Shown here one piece after another: positions 26,613 to 35,648 of a DNA stretch of 64,000 nt; positions within the stretch are counted from its first letter, which is position 1, and each line of letters opens with the position of its first letter. The notes below the pieces were generated by a model that saw only the letters and a program-made list of their open reading frames with translations, did no database searches and was not told where the DNA came from. The position numbers were made by a program, and so were the translations under genes. The stretch spans positions 1 through 64,000 of the forward strand of contig WHTH01000019.1 in NCBI GenBank assembly GCA_009377865.1, given 5' to 3'. The DNA comes from Pseudonocardiaceae bacterium. GTDB lineage: Bacteria > Actinomycetota > Actinomycetes > Mycobacteriales > Pseudonocardiaceae.

Positions 26613-27095
26613 TCAGCTGTCCTGGTTGCCTCGCAGGTACCGTGCGCCCGCAATCGCACCACCGGTGAGCGCGGTGGCGCCACCGAGCACGCTGAGCGGT
26701 AGCACGAGCCCGGGGCCGTCGTCCGCGGTCCCACCGGCTCCGGTCTCGACGCCACCGACGGGCGCCGCCCCGGCGTCGTCGGAGACACCCTTACCGGCGT
26801 CGTGCTTCTTGTCACCGACGGGCTTTGGCTTCTCGGGAACCGGCTGGGGCGCGGCCACCGGGTCTCCCGGGCACTCGCCGAGCAGCTCGAGCTCCAGCAA
26901 CGAGCAGAGCAGATCGTTCACCGGCTGCAGCAGATCGTCCTCTTCCTGCAGCTGCGTGTCGGTCAGCTCCGACACCTGGTCGGTGACGTCGTCCAGATCC
27001 ACATCTGGCGCTGCGAGCGCCGGTGCCGCCGCCCCGAGGAGCAGACCGCCACTGGCTACGGCGACGAGTAGAACGCGACGCAACGAGATCCTCAT
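26613..27095 (-). CDS. Secreted/cell-surface hypothetical protein with signal peptide and C-terminal membrane anchor
   Basis: 160 residues from ATG 27095, with GGAGG eight bases upstream. The first 28 residues (MRISLRRVLLVAVASGGLLL then GAAAPALAAP) form a signal peptide with an AxA cleavage site. The mature part is acidic with one Cys pair (LLCSLLELELLGEC), then a Pro/Lys/Gly-rich linker and a C-terminal hydrophobic segment (GLVLPLSVLGGATALTGGAI) before a short basic tail, suggesting a wall-spanning anchored protein. No known family is recognised; a chaplin-like or envelope-structural role is possible but unproven. Confidence 0.7.
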   Translation of the reverse strand: MRISLRRVLLVAVASGGLLLGAAAPALAAPDVDLDDVTDQVSELTDTQLQEEDDLLQPVNDLLCSLLELELLGECPGDPVAAPQPVPEKPKPVGDKKHDAGKGVSDDAGAAPVGGVETGAGGTADDGPGLVLPLSVLGGATALTGGAIAGARYLRGNQDS

Positions 27096-27608
27096 TCCTA
27101 GGTCCTCCCGCACCTGAACGCCACGACCTGCTGCGTGGCGAGAGCACGCGAAGAATAGCAACGTTCCGGCCGCCGGTACAGATGCGGAATCACACCGTGT
27201 CAGCGCCGCAGGGTGCATTCTCGACGACCGTGTGAGAGTGCAAAAGAGGAGTGATCAAAATTGTGCAGGAGCACTACTCGGCGCTCTGCTCCGCCTGCAA
27301 CATGATCTTTTTCCCGAGAGCGCTGGGACAAGGTCAGCGCCGGGTGGCCGTAGCGCACGTGATGCAGACCCTGGTCGCCGGAAGTGCGGCCATTCGCTGC
27401 TCCCCGATCCGCTGGCCGCAGCGCGGCACTTGATCGTTGGGCTTCGATACGCCTTTCGGCGGACTGCTGGTCAGGCAGGGACGAGCGGGCGGCGCGATCG
27501 GTCACGGCGCAGTCAACGATGCCTCCACACTGCGCATTCCGTGCGCCGACCGGCACCGTCGTTGCTGAACGTACCGTGGCAGGGAGTCCTTCCCCCAGTA
27601 CGCGGACC
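27096..27608. other. 513-base interval without a recognised gene
   Basis: Between the divergent secreted-protein and kinase genes. Base composition around 27230-27330 is lower in GC than the flanks. Short open frames occur but none has a ribosome site or recognisable motif. It presumably holds both promoters. Confidence 0.5.
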
Positions 27609-29057
27609 ATGGTGCCCCCTGAGATGAGTATGCGTCCTTCCGACGAAACCCGAATCGACCACGATGCGCCGGCGCCGGTATCCGACGCCCCGGTGGTCCT
27701 CGACGACCGCTACGAGCTGGGGCCGGCGGTGGGACACGGCGGGACGGCGACGGTATACCGCGCGCACGATCGCACCCTCGAGCGCACCGTGGCCGTCAAG
27801 CTGTTCGCGCCCGGTGCCGTGGGCCCCGACCAGCGCAGGCACGACTACGAGATCCGGACCCTCGCCCACCTGAACCACCCCGGCCTGGTCGCGCTCTACG
27901 ACGCCGGGTCGCACGAGGGCCGTGCCTACCTCGTCATGCAGCTGGTCGAGGGGCACACGCTGGCCGATGCCATCGACCCCGAGGACAGGCTGTCTGCGGA
28001 GACGACCACCGCACTCGGCGCGGTGCTCGCGGCCAGCCTCGGCTACGTGCACGGCCGGGGCGTGGTGCACCGCGATCTGAAGCCTGCCAACGTGCTGCTC
28101 GACACCGAGGGCCACCCGATGATCACGGACTTCGGAATCGCGCGCCTGGTCGATACGACGCGGGTGACCACCACCGGTTTCATGGTCGGGACGGCGGCCT
28201 ACCTGGCGCCCGAGCAGGTCCGTGGGCAGCACATCAGTTCGGCGACCGACGTCTACGCGCTCGGTCTGGTGCTGCTGGAGTGCATCACGGGCCGCCGGGA
28301 GTACCCCGGGGGCGCCCTCGAAGCCGCTGTGGCCAGGCTGCACCGGCCCCCGCTGATCCCCGACGAGCTGCCGGAGCCACTGGCGACGCTGCTGCGCCGG
28401 ATGACGGCCGATGACCCGGCGCAGCGCCCGTCAGCAGTCTCGATCGCCGGCGCGCTGGCCGACGGCGAGCACGGGACGGCGGTCGTGACAGCAGGCGCCG
28501 CCACGCCCACGGAAGCCATCGCGCCGCTGGCCGCCGGTCATGCAACCGATTCGGACGAGGGCCCGCTGCCGGCGCCCTGGCCCCGGTCAACGCCGCCGCC
28601 CGGGCCGCCGACCGCGGCCGCGGGGGCAGCGCAGGTGCGGCGGCGGCGTCGCCTCGCGGTCCTCACGGCTGGCGGGGCGTGCACTGCGGTGGCCGCCGTC
28701 GTGCTGGCGGTACTGGCGCTGGGCGGTCCGGACCAGGCACCGTCCGATCCCCCGGCGCAGCAGGCGCCGGCACCTGTCTCACCCGTCGAGCCAACCCTGA
28801 CCGAGCAGCGGGACGAGGTACCGACTGAACCCACGAACACCGTGGCGGAGGAGCCGCCACGATCACCCGAGGGCGGGCAGCCGCCGCCCGGCCCGCTCCC
28901 GGGCGTGGCGCCGCCGCCGCTCACATCCGAGCAGCCGCCGGAGACCACCACCGAACCGACGTCGCCTGAGGCCGAGCAGACCACCTCGAGCCCCACCGAG
29001 CCCGAGCCCGAGCGCGAGCCAGAGCCGGACGAACAAGACGACGGCCCCCTCTCATGA
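27609..29057 (+). CDS. Membrane Ser/Thr protein kinase (PknB-like, single span, Pro/Thr-rich extracellular tail)
   Basis: 482 residues from ATG 27609; ATGs at 27624 and 27630 are alternatives. The kinase domain covers about 34-290: glycine loop VGHGGTATVYRA, ATP-binding Lys64 (VAVKLF), catalytic HRDLKPANVLL (Asp156), DFG at Asp174 and GTAAYLAPEQ. A membrane span lies at about 349-371. The remaining 110 residues are Pro/Glu/Thr-rich with no PASTA domain, so the external sensor is a disordered stalk. It autophosphorylates and phosphorylates intracellular targets. No partner phosphatase is adjacent, though an orphan SpoIIE-type phosphatase lies 17 kb away. Confidence 0.93.
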   Translation: MVPPEMSMRPSDETRIDHDAPAPVSDAPVVLDDRYELGPAVGHGGTATVYRAHDRTLERTVAVKLFAPGAVGPDQRRHDYEIRTLAHLNHPGLVALYDAGSHEGRAYLVMQLVEGHTLADAIDPEDRLSAETTTALGAVLAASLGYVHGRGVVHRDLKPANVLLDTEGHPMITDFGIARLVDTTRVTTTGFMVGTAAYLAPEQVRGQHISSATDVYALGLVLLECITGRREYPGGALEAAVARLHRPPLIPDELPEPLATLLRRMTADDPAQRPSAVSIAGALADGEHGTAVVTAGAATPTEAIAPLAAGHATDSDEGPLPAPWPRSTPPPGPPTAAAGAAQVRRRRRLAVLTAGGACTAVAAVVLAVLALGGPDQAPSDPPAQQAPAPVSPVEPTLTEQRDEVPTEPTNTVAEEPPRSPEGGQPPPGPLPGVAPPPLTSEQPPETTTEPTSPEAEQTTSSPTEPEPEREPEPDEQDDGPLS

Positions 29058-29177
29058 GCCGCGTTTGCTCAGCCCGCCCTGGTGCCTTGGCCCGCGAGCC
29101 GGGCAGTGACCGGGGTGGCCGGGAAGGAGCGCTGGCTGCGCTTGAGCTCCGCGAACCGGGTAGGTAAAGGTGCTCGG

Positions 29178-30071
29178 ATGACCATCGCCAGAGCAAGCCA
29201 TGACGGTGTGAGCATCGCCTACGAGACCTTGGGCCAGCACAACCGCGAGCCGATGCTGCTCGTCATGGGGCTGGGGATGCAGATGCTTGCCTGGCCCGAG
29301 GAGTTCTGCACCGAGCTGGTCGGGCGCGGCTTCGCCGTCGTCCGGTACGACAACCGTGACGTCGGGCTGTCGACCCACTTCCGCCGGGCCGGCACGCCGA
29401 GTCTGCCGATGATCCTGGCTCGGCCCGGCGCGGTGGCGTCCTACCGGCTCGCGGACATGGCCGATGATGCCGTCGCGGTGCTCGACGCGCTGGACTGGCG
29501 CAGCGCGCACGTGGTCGGCATCTCGCTGGGCGGGATGATCGCGCAGACGATCGCGATCCGGCATCCGGGGCGGGTCCGCTCGCTGACGTCCATGATGTCG
29601 ACACCCTCGCCCCGGATCGGACGCGCCAGGATCCGGGCGATGTTCGCGCTGGTTCCCCGCCCGCTGCACAGCCGCGACCAGCTGGCGAACCGGATGGTGA
29701 AGGTGTTCCGGATCATCGGGTCAACGGGCTATCCGCTGGACGAGGAGTGGGTGCGCGAGATCGCCCGGCGGTCCTACGACCGCGGCCACGACGCGGGCGG
29801 AGTGCTGCGGCAGCTCGCCGCGATCACCGCCTCCGGTGATCGGCGCCCCGCGCTGGCCGGCGTCCGGGTCCCCACACTCGTGCTGCACGGTGAGGCTGAT
29901 CCGCTGATCCGTCTCGCAGGCGCGCGTGCCACCGCCGCTGCGGTGCCGGGCTCGCGGCTGGTGAGCTACCCCGGGATGGGACACGACCTGCCGAGCGAGT
30001 TGTGGCCCGCGATGATCGATGAGATCTGCCGGATCGCCGACACACATGACCGTGGTGTTACCGACAAGTAG
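29178..30071 (+). CDS. Alpha/beta hydrolase (esterase/aclacinomycin methylesterase-like)
   Basis: 297 residues from ATG 29178 with AAAGG upstream. The fold is complete: nucleophile elbow GISLGG with Ser116, Asp241 in HGEADPLI and His269 in GMGHDLP form the triad, and YDNRDVGLSTHF near residue 58 is typical of the RdmC/CfeA-like group. It is a cytoplasmic carboxylic-ester hydrolase of unknown substrate. It stands between the kinase and a patatin-like lipase, and the run esterase-patatin-acyltransferase suggests a lipid-metabolism cluster. Confidence 0.88.
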   Translation: MTIARASHDGVSIAYETLGQHNREPMLLVMGLGMQMLAWPEEFCTELVGRGFAVVRYDNRDVGLSTHFRRAGTPSLPMILARPGAVASYRLADMADDAVAVLDALDWRSAHVVGISLGGMIAQTIAIRHPGRVRSLTSMMSTPSPRIGRARIRAMFALVPRPLHSRDQLANRMVKVFRIIGSTGYPLDEEWVREIARRSYDRGHDAGGVLRQLAAITASGDRRPALAGVRVPTLVLHGEADPLIRLAGARATAAAVPGSRLVSYPGMGHDLPSELWPAMIDEICRIADTHDRGVTDK

Positions 30072-30151
30072 CCACGCTATGTCATCCTGGTTACGGCGTC
30101 CGGGGATGCAGACCGGCCCGTCCGTGGCGCCCCGACAGGTCGGAGGTTGCC

Positions 30152-31150
30152 ATGGGGGCGAGACGGCGATTGACGCTCGCGGCGTCGCGGCGCCCGCGCA
30201 TCGGCGTCGTGCTCGGCGCTGGTGGCGTGCTGGGTGCCGCGTGGACCGCGGGCGCACTGGTGGCGCTGCAGCACCGGCTGGACCGCCCGATCGGCGAGGC
30301 CGATCTCATCGTGGGAACCAGCGTCGGTAGCGTGCTGGCGACCGCGCTGCGCTGCGGTGTCGACGTCGACGAGATCGTGGCGCATCAGCGCGGCGCGGCG
30401 CATGTGCAACTGCCACAGCTGCACGAACTGGACCGCGACTCGGGTGGTCCGCTGCCCCCGCTGCCGAGGCTGCGCCTGGGATCGCTGCGGCTGCTGGCCA
30501 GCACCGCGTGGTCGCCACGCCGGATTCACCCGCTGGTGGCAGCGAGCGCCCTGCTACCTCAGGGCCGTGCCCAGCACCTTTCGTTGGCGCGGCTGGTGGA
30601 CGGCCTGCTCGCGCGGCAGGACTACGACTGGCCCGAGCGTGAGACGTGGGTCATGGCCGTGGATTACTGGTCCGGGCGGCGGACCGCATTCGGGCGCCCC
30701 GGCGCAGCCGCGGCGACGATGCCCGAGGCGGTGGTCGCGTCGTGCTCGATCCCCGGCTGGTATGCCCCGAAGCTCATCGGCGGGCGGTACTACATCGACG
30801 GCGGGGTGCGCTCCGTGACCTCGCTGGCGCTGCTGAGCAAGGTCGATCTCGACGAGGTTTACGTGCTGGCGCCGATGGCCAGCTATGCCCCCGGCAGCGC
30901 GGGCGGTGCGATCGCCTCCATCGAGCGGCGGATCCGGCGGCTGATAACCGTCGGGCTGACCAACGAGGCCCGCAAGGTCAAGGCTGCCACGGGTGCGAGG
31001 GTCAGCGTGCTCACCCCGGGCCCCGAGGACCTGGCCGCGCTCGGCGTCAACCCGATGGACCCGTCGCGCCGGCAGCAGGTGCTGGAGACGTCGTTGCGCA
31101 CTGCGCCGGACACGCTCGCGGCCGTGGAGAGCCGGCAGCGCGCCGCCTGA
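30152..31150 (+). CDS. Patatin-like phospholipase
   Basis: 332 residues; ATG 30152 has GGAGG five bases upstream. Patatin hallmarks are the oxyanion glycine loop LGAGGVLGAAW, the nucleophile Ser57 in GTSVGS and the dyad Asp216 in YYIDGGVRS. It hydrolyses acyl groups from phospho- or neutral lipids with a Ser-Asp dyad. No signal peptide or span, so probably cytoplasmic or membrane-peripheral. It precedes a wax-ester synthase-like gene by 39 bases in the same direction and is probably co-transcribed with it, linking lipid breakdown with storage-lipid synthesis. Confidence 0.9.
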   Translation: MGARRRLTLAASRRPRIGVVLGAGGVLGAAWTAGALVALQHRLDRPIGEADLIVGTSVGSVLATALRCGVDVDEIVAHQRGAAHVQLPQLHELDRDSGGPLPPLPRLRLGSLRLLASTAWSPRRIHPLVAASALLPQGRAQHLSLARLVDGLLARQDYDWPERETWVMAVDYWSGRRTAFGRPGAAAATMPEAVVASCSIPGWYAPKLIGGRYYIDGGVRSVTSLALLSKVDLDEVYVLAPMASYAPGSAGGAIASIERRIRRLITVGLTNEARKVKAATGARVSVLTPGPEDLAALGVNPMDPSRRQQVLETSLRTAPDTLAAVESRQRAA

Positions 31151-31189
31151 ACCGCTACCGCACTGACGCCGCGTGGGACGATTCACGAC

Positions 31190-32626
31190 ATGCTGCCGAT
31201 GCCGATCACGGACTCGATCTTCCTGCTGGCTGAGTCGCGGGAGCATCCGGTCCACGTGGGCGGGTTGCAGCTGTTCGACCTGCCCGAGGGCGCCGGTCCG
31301 GACTACCTCGGCGACATGTACCGAAAGTTGATCGCTCGCGACGAGGTCGACCACCGCTTCCGCAACCGCGCCCAGCGCGGGATCAGCAGCCTCGGCCAGT
31401 GGGCGTGGACGCCCGACGAGGAGTTCGACCTCGAGTACCACGTGCGGCTGTCGGCGCTGCCGCGGCCGAGCCGGGTCCGTGAGCTGCTGGCACTTGTCTC
31501 CCGGCTGCACGGCTCGCTGCTCGACCGGCACCGGCCGCTGTGGGAGTGCCACCTCATCGAAGGGGTCGAGGGCGGACGGTTCGCCGTCTACTCCAAGGTG
31601 CACCACTCGGTCTACGACGGGGTGTCGGCGCTGGCACGGTCGCGGAGGGCGCTGTCGGAGGACCCCGATGCACGTGACCAGCCCCCGATCTGGGCGCTGG
31701 ACTCAGATCGAGTCGAGCATCGCGTACCCGGCATCAACGCCCTGATCCGCCAGTCGGTCGGCGACCCTCTCCGCACCAGCGGCACCGTCACCCGCATGGT
31801 CGGTGACGCGCTGGGCATCGGGTCCGCCGCGCTCGGCGCGGTGCGCCAGGCCCTGTCCGAGCAGGCCCAGACGCTGCCGCTGCAGGCGCCTCGCACCATG
31901 TTCAACGTCCCGATCACCGGGGCACGCCGGTTCGCCGCACAGTCCTGGTCGCTGCAACGGATCAACGCGGTCCGCGCCGCGACGGGCGCGACCCTCAACG
32001 ACGTCGTGCTGGCGATGAGTTCCGGCGCGCTGCGGCGCTACCTGCTCGAGTTCGACGCGCTGCCGGACCGTCCACTGACCGCGGCGGTCCCGATCTCGCT
32101 GCGCGCGGCATCGGACGAGGGGGGCAACGCGATCGGGGCGATCCTGTGCGACCTGGCCACCGACGCGCAGGACCCTGCGGTGCGGCTCGACCGTATCCGC
32201 GCGTCAATGCGCCACGGCAAGCAGACCTTCGACGGCCTCACCCGGCTACAGATCACGGCGCTGACGGCGGCGATCGCGTCCCCGCTGCTGGCCCCGATGC
32301 TTCCCGGCGGGACGGCGCTGGCGCCGCCGGGGTTCAACCTGATCATCTCCAACATTCCCGGCCCGCCCCGGCCGCTGTACTGGGAAGGCGCGCGGCTGCG
32401 CGGGATCTACCCGGTGTCGGTGCCCCTCGACGGGCAGGCGCTCAACATCACCGTCACCACTTACGTCGACAACCTCGAGTTCGGGCTGACGGGGTGCCGG
32501 CGCAGCGTGCCGCACCTGCAGCGGATGCTGCTGCACTTGGAGGACTCGCTCGTGGAGCTGGAGCGCGCCGTCGGCGGCGGTGGGGGCAAGCGGCGAGGAC
32601 AGGTCAGAGCGCTTCGACGGCGGTGA
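31190..32626 (+). CDS. Wax ester synthase/diacylglycerol acyltransferase (WS/DGAT) family
   Basis: 478 residues, usual family length. The active-site motif HHxxxDG appears as HHSVYDG at 138-144, preceded by RPLWECHLIEGVEGGRFAVY. The C-terminal block FNLIISNIPGPPRPLYWEGA with its NIPGP motif is also typical. The enzyme esterifies fatty alcohol or diacylglycerol with acyl-CoA to make storage lipid; actinobacteria carry many paralogues and one more lies at 60483-61934. A start at ATG 31199 is equally plausible. The C-terminal tail is Gly/Arg-rich and its last 23 bases overlap the convergent helicase gene. Confidence 0.92.
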   Translation: MLPMPITDSIFLLAESREHPVHVGGLQLFDLPEGAGPDYLGDMYRKLIARDEVDHRFRNRAQRGISSLGQWAWTPDEEFDLEYHVRLSALPRPSRVRELLALVSRLHGSLLDRHRPLWECHLIEGVEGGRFAVYSKVHHSVYDGVSALARSRRALSEDPDARDQPPIWALDSDRVEHRVPGINALIRQSVGDPLRTSGTVTRMVGDALGIGSAALGAVRQALSEQAQTLPLQAPRTMFNVPITGARRFAAQSWSLQRINAVRAATGATLNDVVLAMSSGALRRYLLEFDALPDRPLTAAVPISLRAASDEGGNAIGAILCDLATDAQDPAVRLDRIRASMRHGKQTFDGLTRLQITALTAAIASPLLAPMLPGGTALAPPGFNLIISNIPGPPRPLYWEGARLRGIYPVSVPLDGQALNITVTTYVDNLEFGLTGCRRSVPHLQRMLLHLEDSLVELERAVGGGGGKRRGQVRALRRR

Positions 32627-35105
32627 CCCGGATGACTGCGGTGCCGTTCTCGTCGGATGCGGGCAGGTCGACCTCGGCGGTGATGCCCCAGTCGTGGTCG
32701 CCTGCCGGGTCGTCGAGGATCTGCCGGACGTTCCAGTGCCGCGGCTGCTCGTCGATCATGAGCAGCCCGGGGCCGCGGGCGTCGGCACCGGTGCCGATCT
32801 CATCGAAGCGCTCGAAGTAGGGCTCCAGGGCCTCTTCCCAGCGCATCGCATCCCAGCCACTGTCACCGTCGAGCTCGCCGAGCTCGTCGAACCGCTGCCG
32901 GGCGGCGAGTTCGACCCGGCGGAACAGCGCGTTGCGGACCAGCACCCGGAACGCCCTGGGATTGCTGGTCACCACCGGCGGCTTCTCGTCGGCCCCGGCC
33001 GGCGCGGGATCGTCGGTGGGGTTGCGCAGCTTCTCCCACTCGTCGAGCAGGCTCGAGTCGACCTGGCGGACCAGCTCGCCGAGCCACTCGACGAGGTCGT
33101 GCAGCTCGTCGGTCTTGGTCTCCTCGGGCACGGTCTGGCGCAGCGCCTTGTAGGCGTCGGCGAGGTAGCGCAGCACCTGCCCCTCGGAGCGGGCCAGGCC
33201 GTAGCAACCGACGTACTCCACGAAGGTCATCGCCCGCTCGTAGAGGTCTCGCACCACCGACTTCGGGGACAGCGCATGGTCGGCGACCCAGGGATGACCC
33301 CGCCGGTAGGTCTCGTAGGCGGCGTCGAGGAACTCGGCCAGCGGCATCGGGTACGTGATGTCGTCGAGCAGCTCCATGCGCTCCTCGTACTCGATGCCCT
33401 CGGCCTTCATCGCCGCCACGGCCTCACCGCGGGCCTTGAAGCGCTGCGCCGACAGCACCTGCCGCGGGTCGTCCAGGGTGGCCTCGATGATCGAGACGAC
33501 GTCGAGCGCGTAGCTCACCGACTCCGGGTCGAGCAGCTCGATCGCGGCGAGCGCGAACGGTGACAGCGGCTGGTTGAGCGCGAAGTCGAGCTGCAGGTCG
33601 ACGGTGACCCGCGCGGTCCGGCCCTGCCCGTCGGGGACCTCGAGGCGCTCGACCACACCGGCGGCCAGCAGCGCCCGGTAGACGGCGATGGCCCGGAGGA
33701 TGTGACGCAGCTGGGCGGGCCGCTCCTCGTGGTTGTCGGTGAGCAGCCGGCGCATCGCGAGGTAGGCGTCGCCGGGGCGGCTGATGACGTTGAGCAGCAT
33801 GGCATGGCTCACCGCGAAGCTCGACGTCAGCGGCTCCGGGTCGGCCTCGACCAGACGCTCGAACGTCTTGTCACTCCAGGACACGAACCCCTCGGGCGGC
33901 TTCTTGCGCACCACCTTGCGGCGCAGCTTGACGTCCTCGCCGGCCTTGGCCAAAGCCTTCTCGTTGTCCACCACGTGCTCCGGGGCCTGCACGACGACGC
34001 TGCCGGCGGTGTCGTACCCGGCGCGGCCGGCGCGACCGGCGATCTGGTGGAACTCCCGCACCTTGAGCTGACGGGTGCGCTGCCCGTCGTACTTCGACAG
34101 CCCGGTGAACAACACCGTCCGGATCGGCACGTTGATCCCCACGCCGAGCGTGTCCGTGCCGCAGATGATCTTCAGCAGTCCCGCCTGCGCGAGCCGCTCC
34201 ACCAGCCGCCGGTAGCGGGGCAGCATCCCGGCGTGGTGCACGCCGATGCCGTGGCGCACCAGCCGCGACAGTGTCCGGCCGAACCCGGCGGTGAACCGGA
34301 ACTTGCCGATCAGCTCGGCGATGGCGTCCTTCTCGTCGCGGCTACAGACGTTGATGCTGGTCAGCGCCTGGGCGCGGTCGGCAGCCGATGCCTGGGTGAA
34401 GTGCACGACGTACACGGGTGCCTGCTGCGTGGCCAGCAGCTCCTCGAGCGTCTCGTGCAACGGTGTGGTGACGTAGCGGTGGTGCAGCGGTACCGGACGC
34501 TGCGCGGAACGCACCACCGTGGTGGCGCGGCCGGTGCGGCGGGTCAGGTCCTCCTCGAAGCGGCTGACGTCGCCCAACGTGGCCGACATGAGAACGAACT
34601 GCGCGTGAGGCAGCTCCAGCAGCGGCACCTGCCAGGCCCAGCCACGCTCGGGATCGGCATAGAAGTGGAACTCATCGGAGATCACCTGACCGACATCGGC
34701 TCCGGCGCCCTCCCGTAACGCGATGTTGGCCAGCACTTCCGCGGTGGCACAGATGATCGGCGCGCCGGCGTTGCCGGTCGAGTCGCCGGTCATCATCCCC
34801 ACGTTCGCCGCGCCGAACGTGTCGCACAGCGCGAAGAACTTCTCCGACACCAGCGCCTTGATCGGTGCGGTGTAGAAGCTGCGCTGTTGTTGTGCGAGGG
34901 CCGTGAAGTGCGCGCCGGTCGCCACCAGGCTCTTGCCCGACCCGGTGGGCGTGCTGAGAATGACGTTGCACCCCGACACCACCTCGATCAGCGCCTCCTG
35001 CTGCGCGGGGTAGAGGTCCAGGCCCTGGTCGGAGGCCCAGTCGTTGAAGGCGTCGAAGAGGGCATCGGGGTCGCAGCTTCCCGGCAACCGATCGGTGAGC
35101 GTCAT
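32604..35105 (-). CDS. DEAD/DEAH-box (Ski2-like) helicase with DUF3516 domain
   Basis: 833 residues from ATG 35105. Helicase motifs are intact: Walker A STPTGSGKS (Lys58), a DEFH box at 144-147, LMSATLGD, and the second RecA domain with GTDTLGVGINVPIRTV and HQIAGRAGRAGYD. The last 400 residues form the DUF3516 region found in actinobacterial superfamily-2 helicases. It is probably an ATP-dependent RNA helicase. The start lacks a clear Shine-Dalgarno. The frame extends upstream through a 20-base tandem repeat, giving a low-complexity GRxGWARAGRGG peptide that I do not include. Confidence 0.9.
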   Translation of the reverse strand: MTLTDRLPGSCDPDALFDAFNDWASDQGLDLYPAQQEALIEVVSGCNVILSTPTGSGKSLVATGAHFTALAQQQRSFYTAPIKALVSEKFFALCDTFGAANVGMMTGDSTGNAGAPIICATAEVLANIALREGAGADVGQVISDEFHFYADPERGWAWQVPLLELPHAQFVLMSATLGDVSRFEEDLTRRTGRATTVVRSAQRPVPLHHRYVTTPLHETLEELLATQQAPVYVVHFTQASAADRAQALTSINVCSRDEKDAIAELIGKFRFTAGFGRTLSRLVRHGIGVHHAGMLPRYRRLVERLAQAGLLKIICGTDTLGVGINVPIRTVLFTGLSKYDGQRTRQLKVREFHQIAGRAGRAGYDTAGSVVVQAPEHVVDNEKALAKAGEDVKLRRKVVRKKPPEGFVSWSDKTFERLVEADPEPLTSSFAVSHAMLLNVISRPGDAYLAMRRLLTDNHEERPAQLRHILRAIAVYRALLAAGVVERLEVPDGQGRTARVTVDLQLDFALNQPLSPFALAAIELLDPESVSYALDVVSIIEATLDDPRQVLSAQRFKARGEAVAAMKAEGIEYEERMELLDDITYPMPLAEFLDAAYETYRRGHPWVADHALSPKSVVRDLYERAMTFVEYVGCYGLARSEGQVLRYLADAYKALRQTVPEETKTDELHDLVEWLGELVRQVDSSLLDEWEKLRNPTDDPAPAGADEKPPVVTSNPRAFRVLVRNALFRRVELAARQRFDELGELDGDSGWDAMRWEEALEPYFERFDEIGTGADARGPGLLMIDEQPRHWNVRQILDDPAGDHDWGITAEVDLPASDENGTAVIRVTAVEAL

Positions 35106-35160
35106 ATCGACACCGATCGTGCCCGCAGCCCCGCCGCGCGCCCACGCCGGGGGCCGGCCC

Positions 35161-35245
35161 GCGCCCACCCCGTCCGGCCCGCGCCCACCCCGTCCGGCCC
35201 GCGCCCACCCCGTCCGGCCCGCGCCCACCCCGTCCGGCCCGCGCC
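35161..35245. repeat. Tandem repeat, four perfect 20-bp units plus a partial fifth
   Basis: The unit GCGCCCACCCCGTCCGGCCC occurs at 35161-35180, 35181-35200, 35201-35220 and 35221-35240, followed by a partial copy. The units are identical, so the array is young or still expanding. It lies 55 bases upstream of the helicase start and directly abuts an intergenic inverted repeat. Confidence 0.95.
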
Positions 35246-35296
35246 GTGAAGGGCACCTACACGGCGTCGGACGCAGTGAAGGTGCCCTTTGCGGCG
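35242..35296. repeat. Intergenic inverted repeat, type A copy 3
   Basis: Arms CGCCGTGAAGGGCACC (35242-35257) and GGTGCCCTTTGCGGCG (35281-35296). The left arm is identical to the left arm at 13243. It sits between the tandem array and a second, type B palindrome. Confidence 0.75.
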
Positions 35297-35435
35297 ATTG
35301 GGCGGCGACGAGGCCGATGATGCGAGCAAGCGCCAGACCAGGGACGACTGCGCCGAGTTGATCCGCAACATGCTCACCGGCCTGCAGGCCAGATCACCCG
35401 AGTGATCCCCCGCTAGCCGTCGCACCGTCTCCGGT
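35297..35435. other. Short spacer between two palindromes; possible gene scrap
   Basis: The plus frame encodes ASKRQTRDDCAELIRNMLTG followed by LQARSPE and a stop near 35404. It reads like the C-terminal end of a helical protein, but there is no start, ribosome site or family that I can name. The interval 35106-35648 otherwise holds only repeats. Confidence 0.3.
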
Positions 35436-35488
35436 GTCGCGAAGGTGCCCTTTGCAGCACCGCATGAGGCAAAGGGCACCTTCGCGAC
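35436..35488. repeat. Intergenic inverted repeat, type B copy 2 (20-bp perfect stem)
   Basis: GTCGCGAAGGTGCCCTTTGC (35436-35455) and its exact reverse complement (35469-35488) enclose a 13-base loop containing ATGAG. This is the most intact member of the family in the window and shares TGAGGCAAAGG with the copy at 2564. No T-tract follows. Confidence 0.9.
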
Positions 35489-35648
35489 GTCGCTCTTGGT
35501 CGAGTTGCCCGTCCGCAGCGCGGCGGAGTCGTCAGCGAGTTCGAGCGCACTACTCCGAATGGCCGTTACCTAAGCTCGACCTGAAGAAGTAGCCTGCCGT
35601 AGCCGTGTTCCGGTCGGGGTACTTTGAAAGAGCGACGATTTGCAACCG

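Noticed and set aside
27251-27433. 60-codon frame upstream of the kinase
   Set aside because: No ribosome site or homology pattern; composition unlike neighbouring genes.
35161-35245. 20-bp repeats considered as CRISPR
   Set aside because: No spacers, only one kind of unit, and no cas genes in the window.
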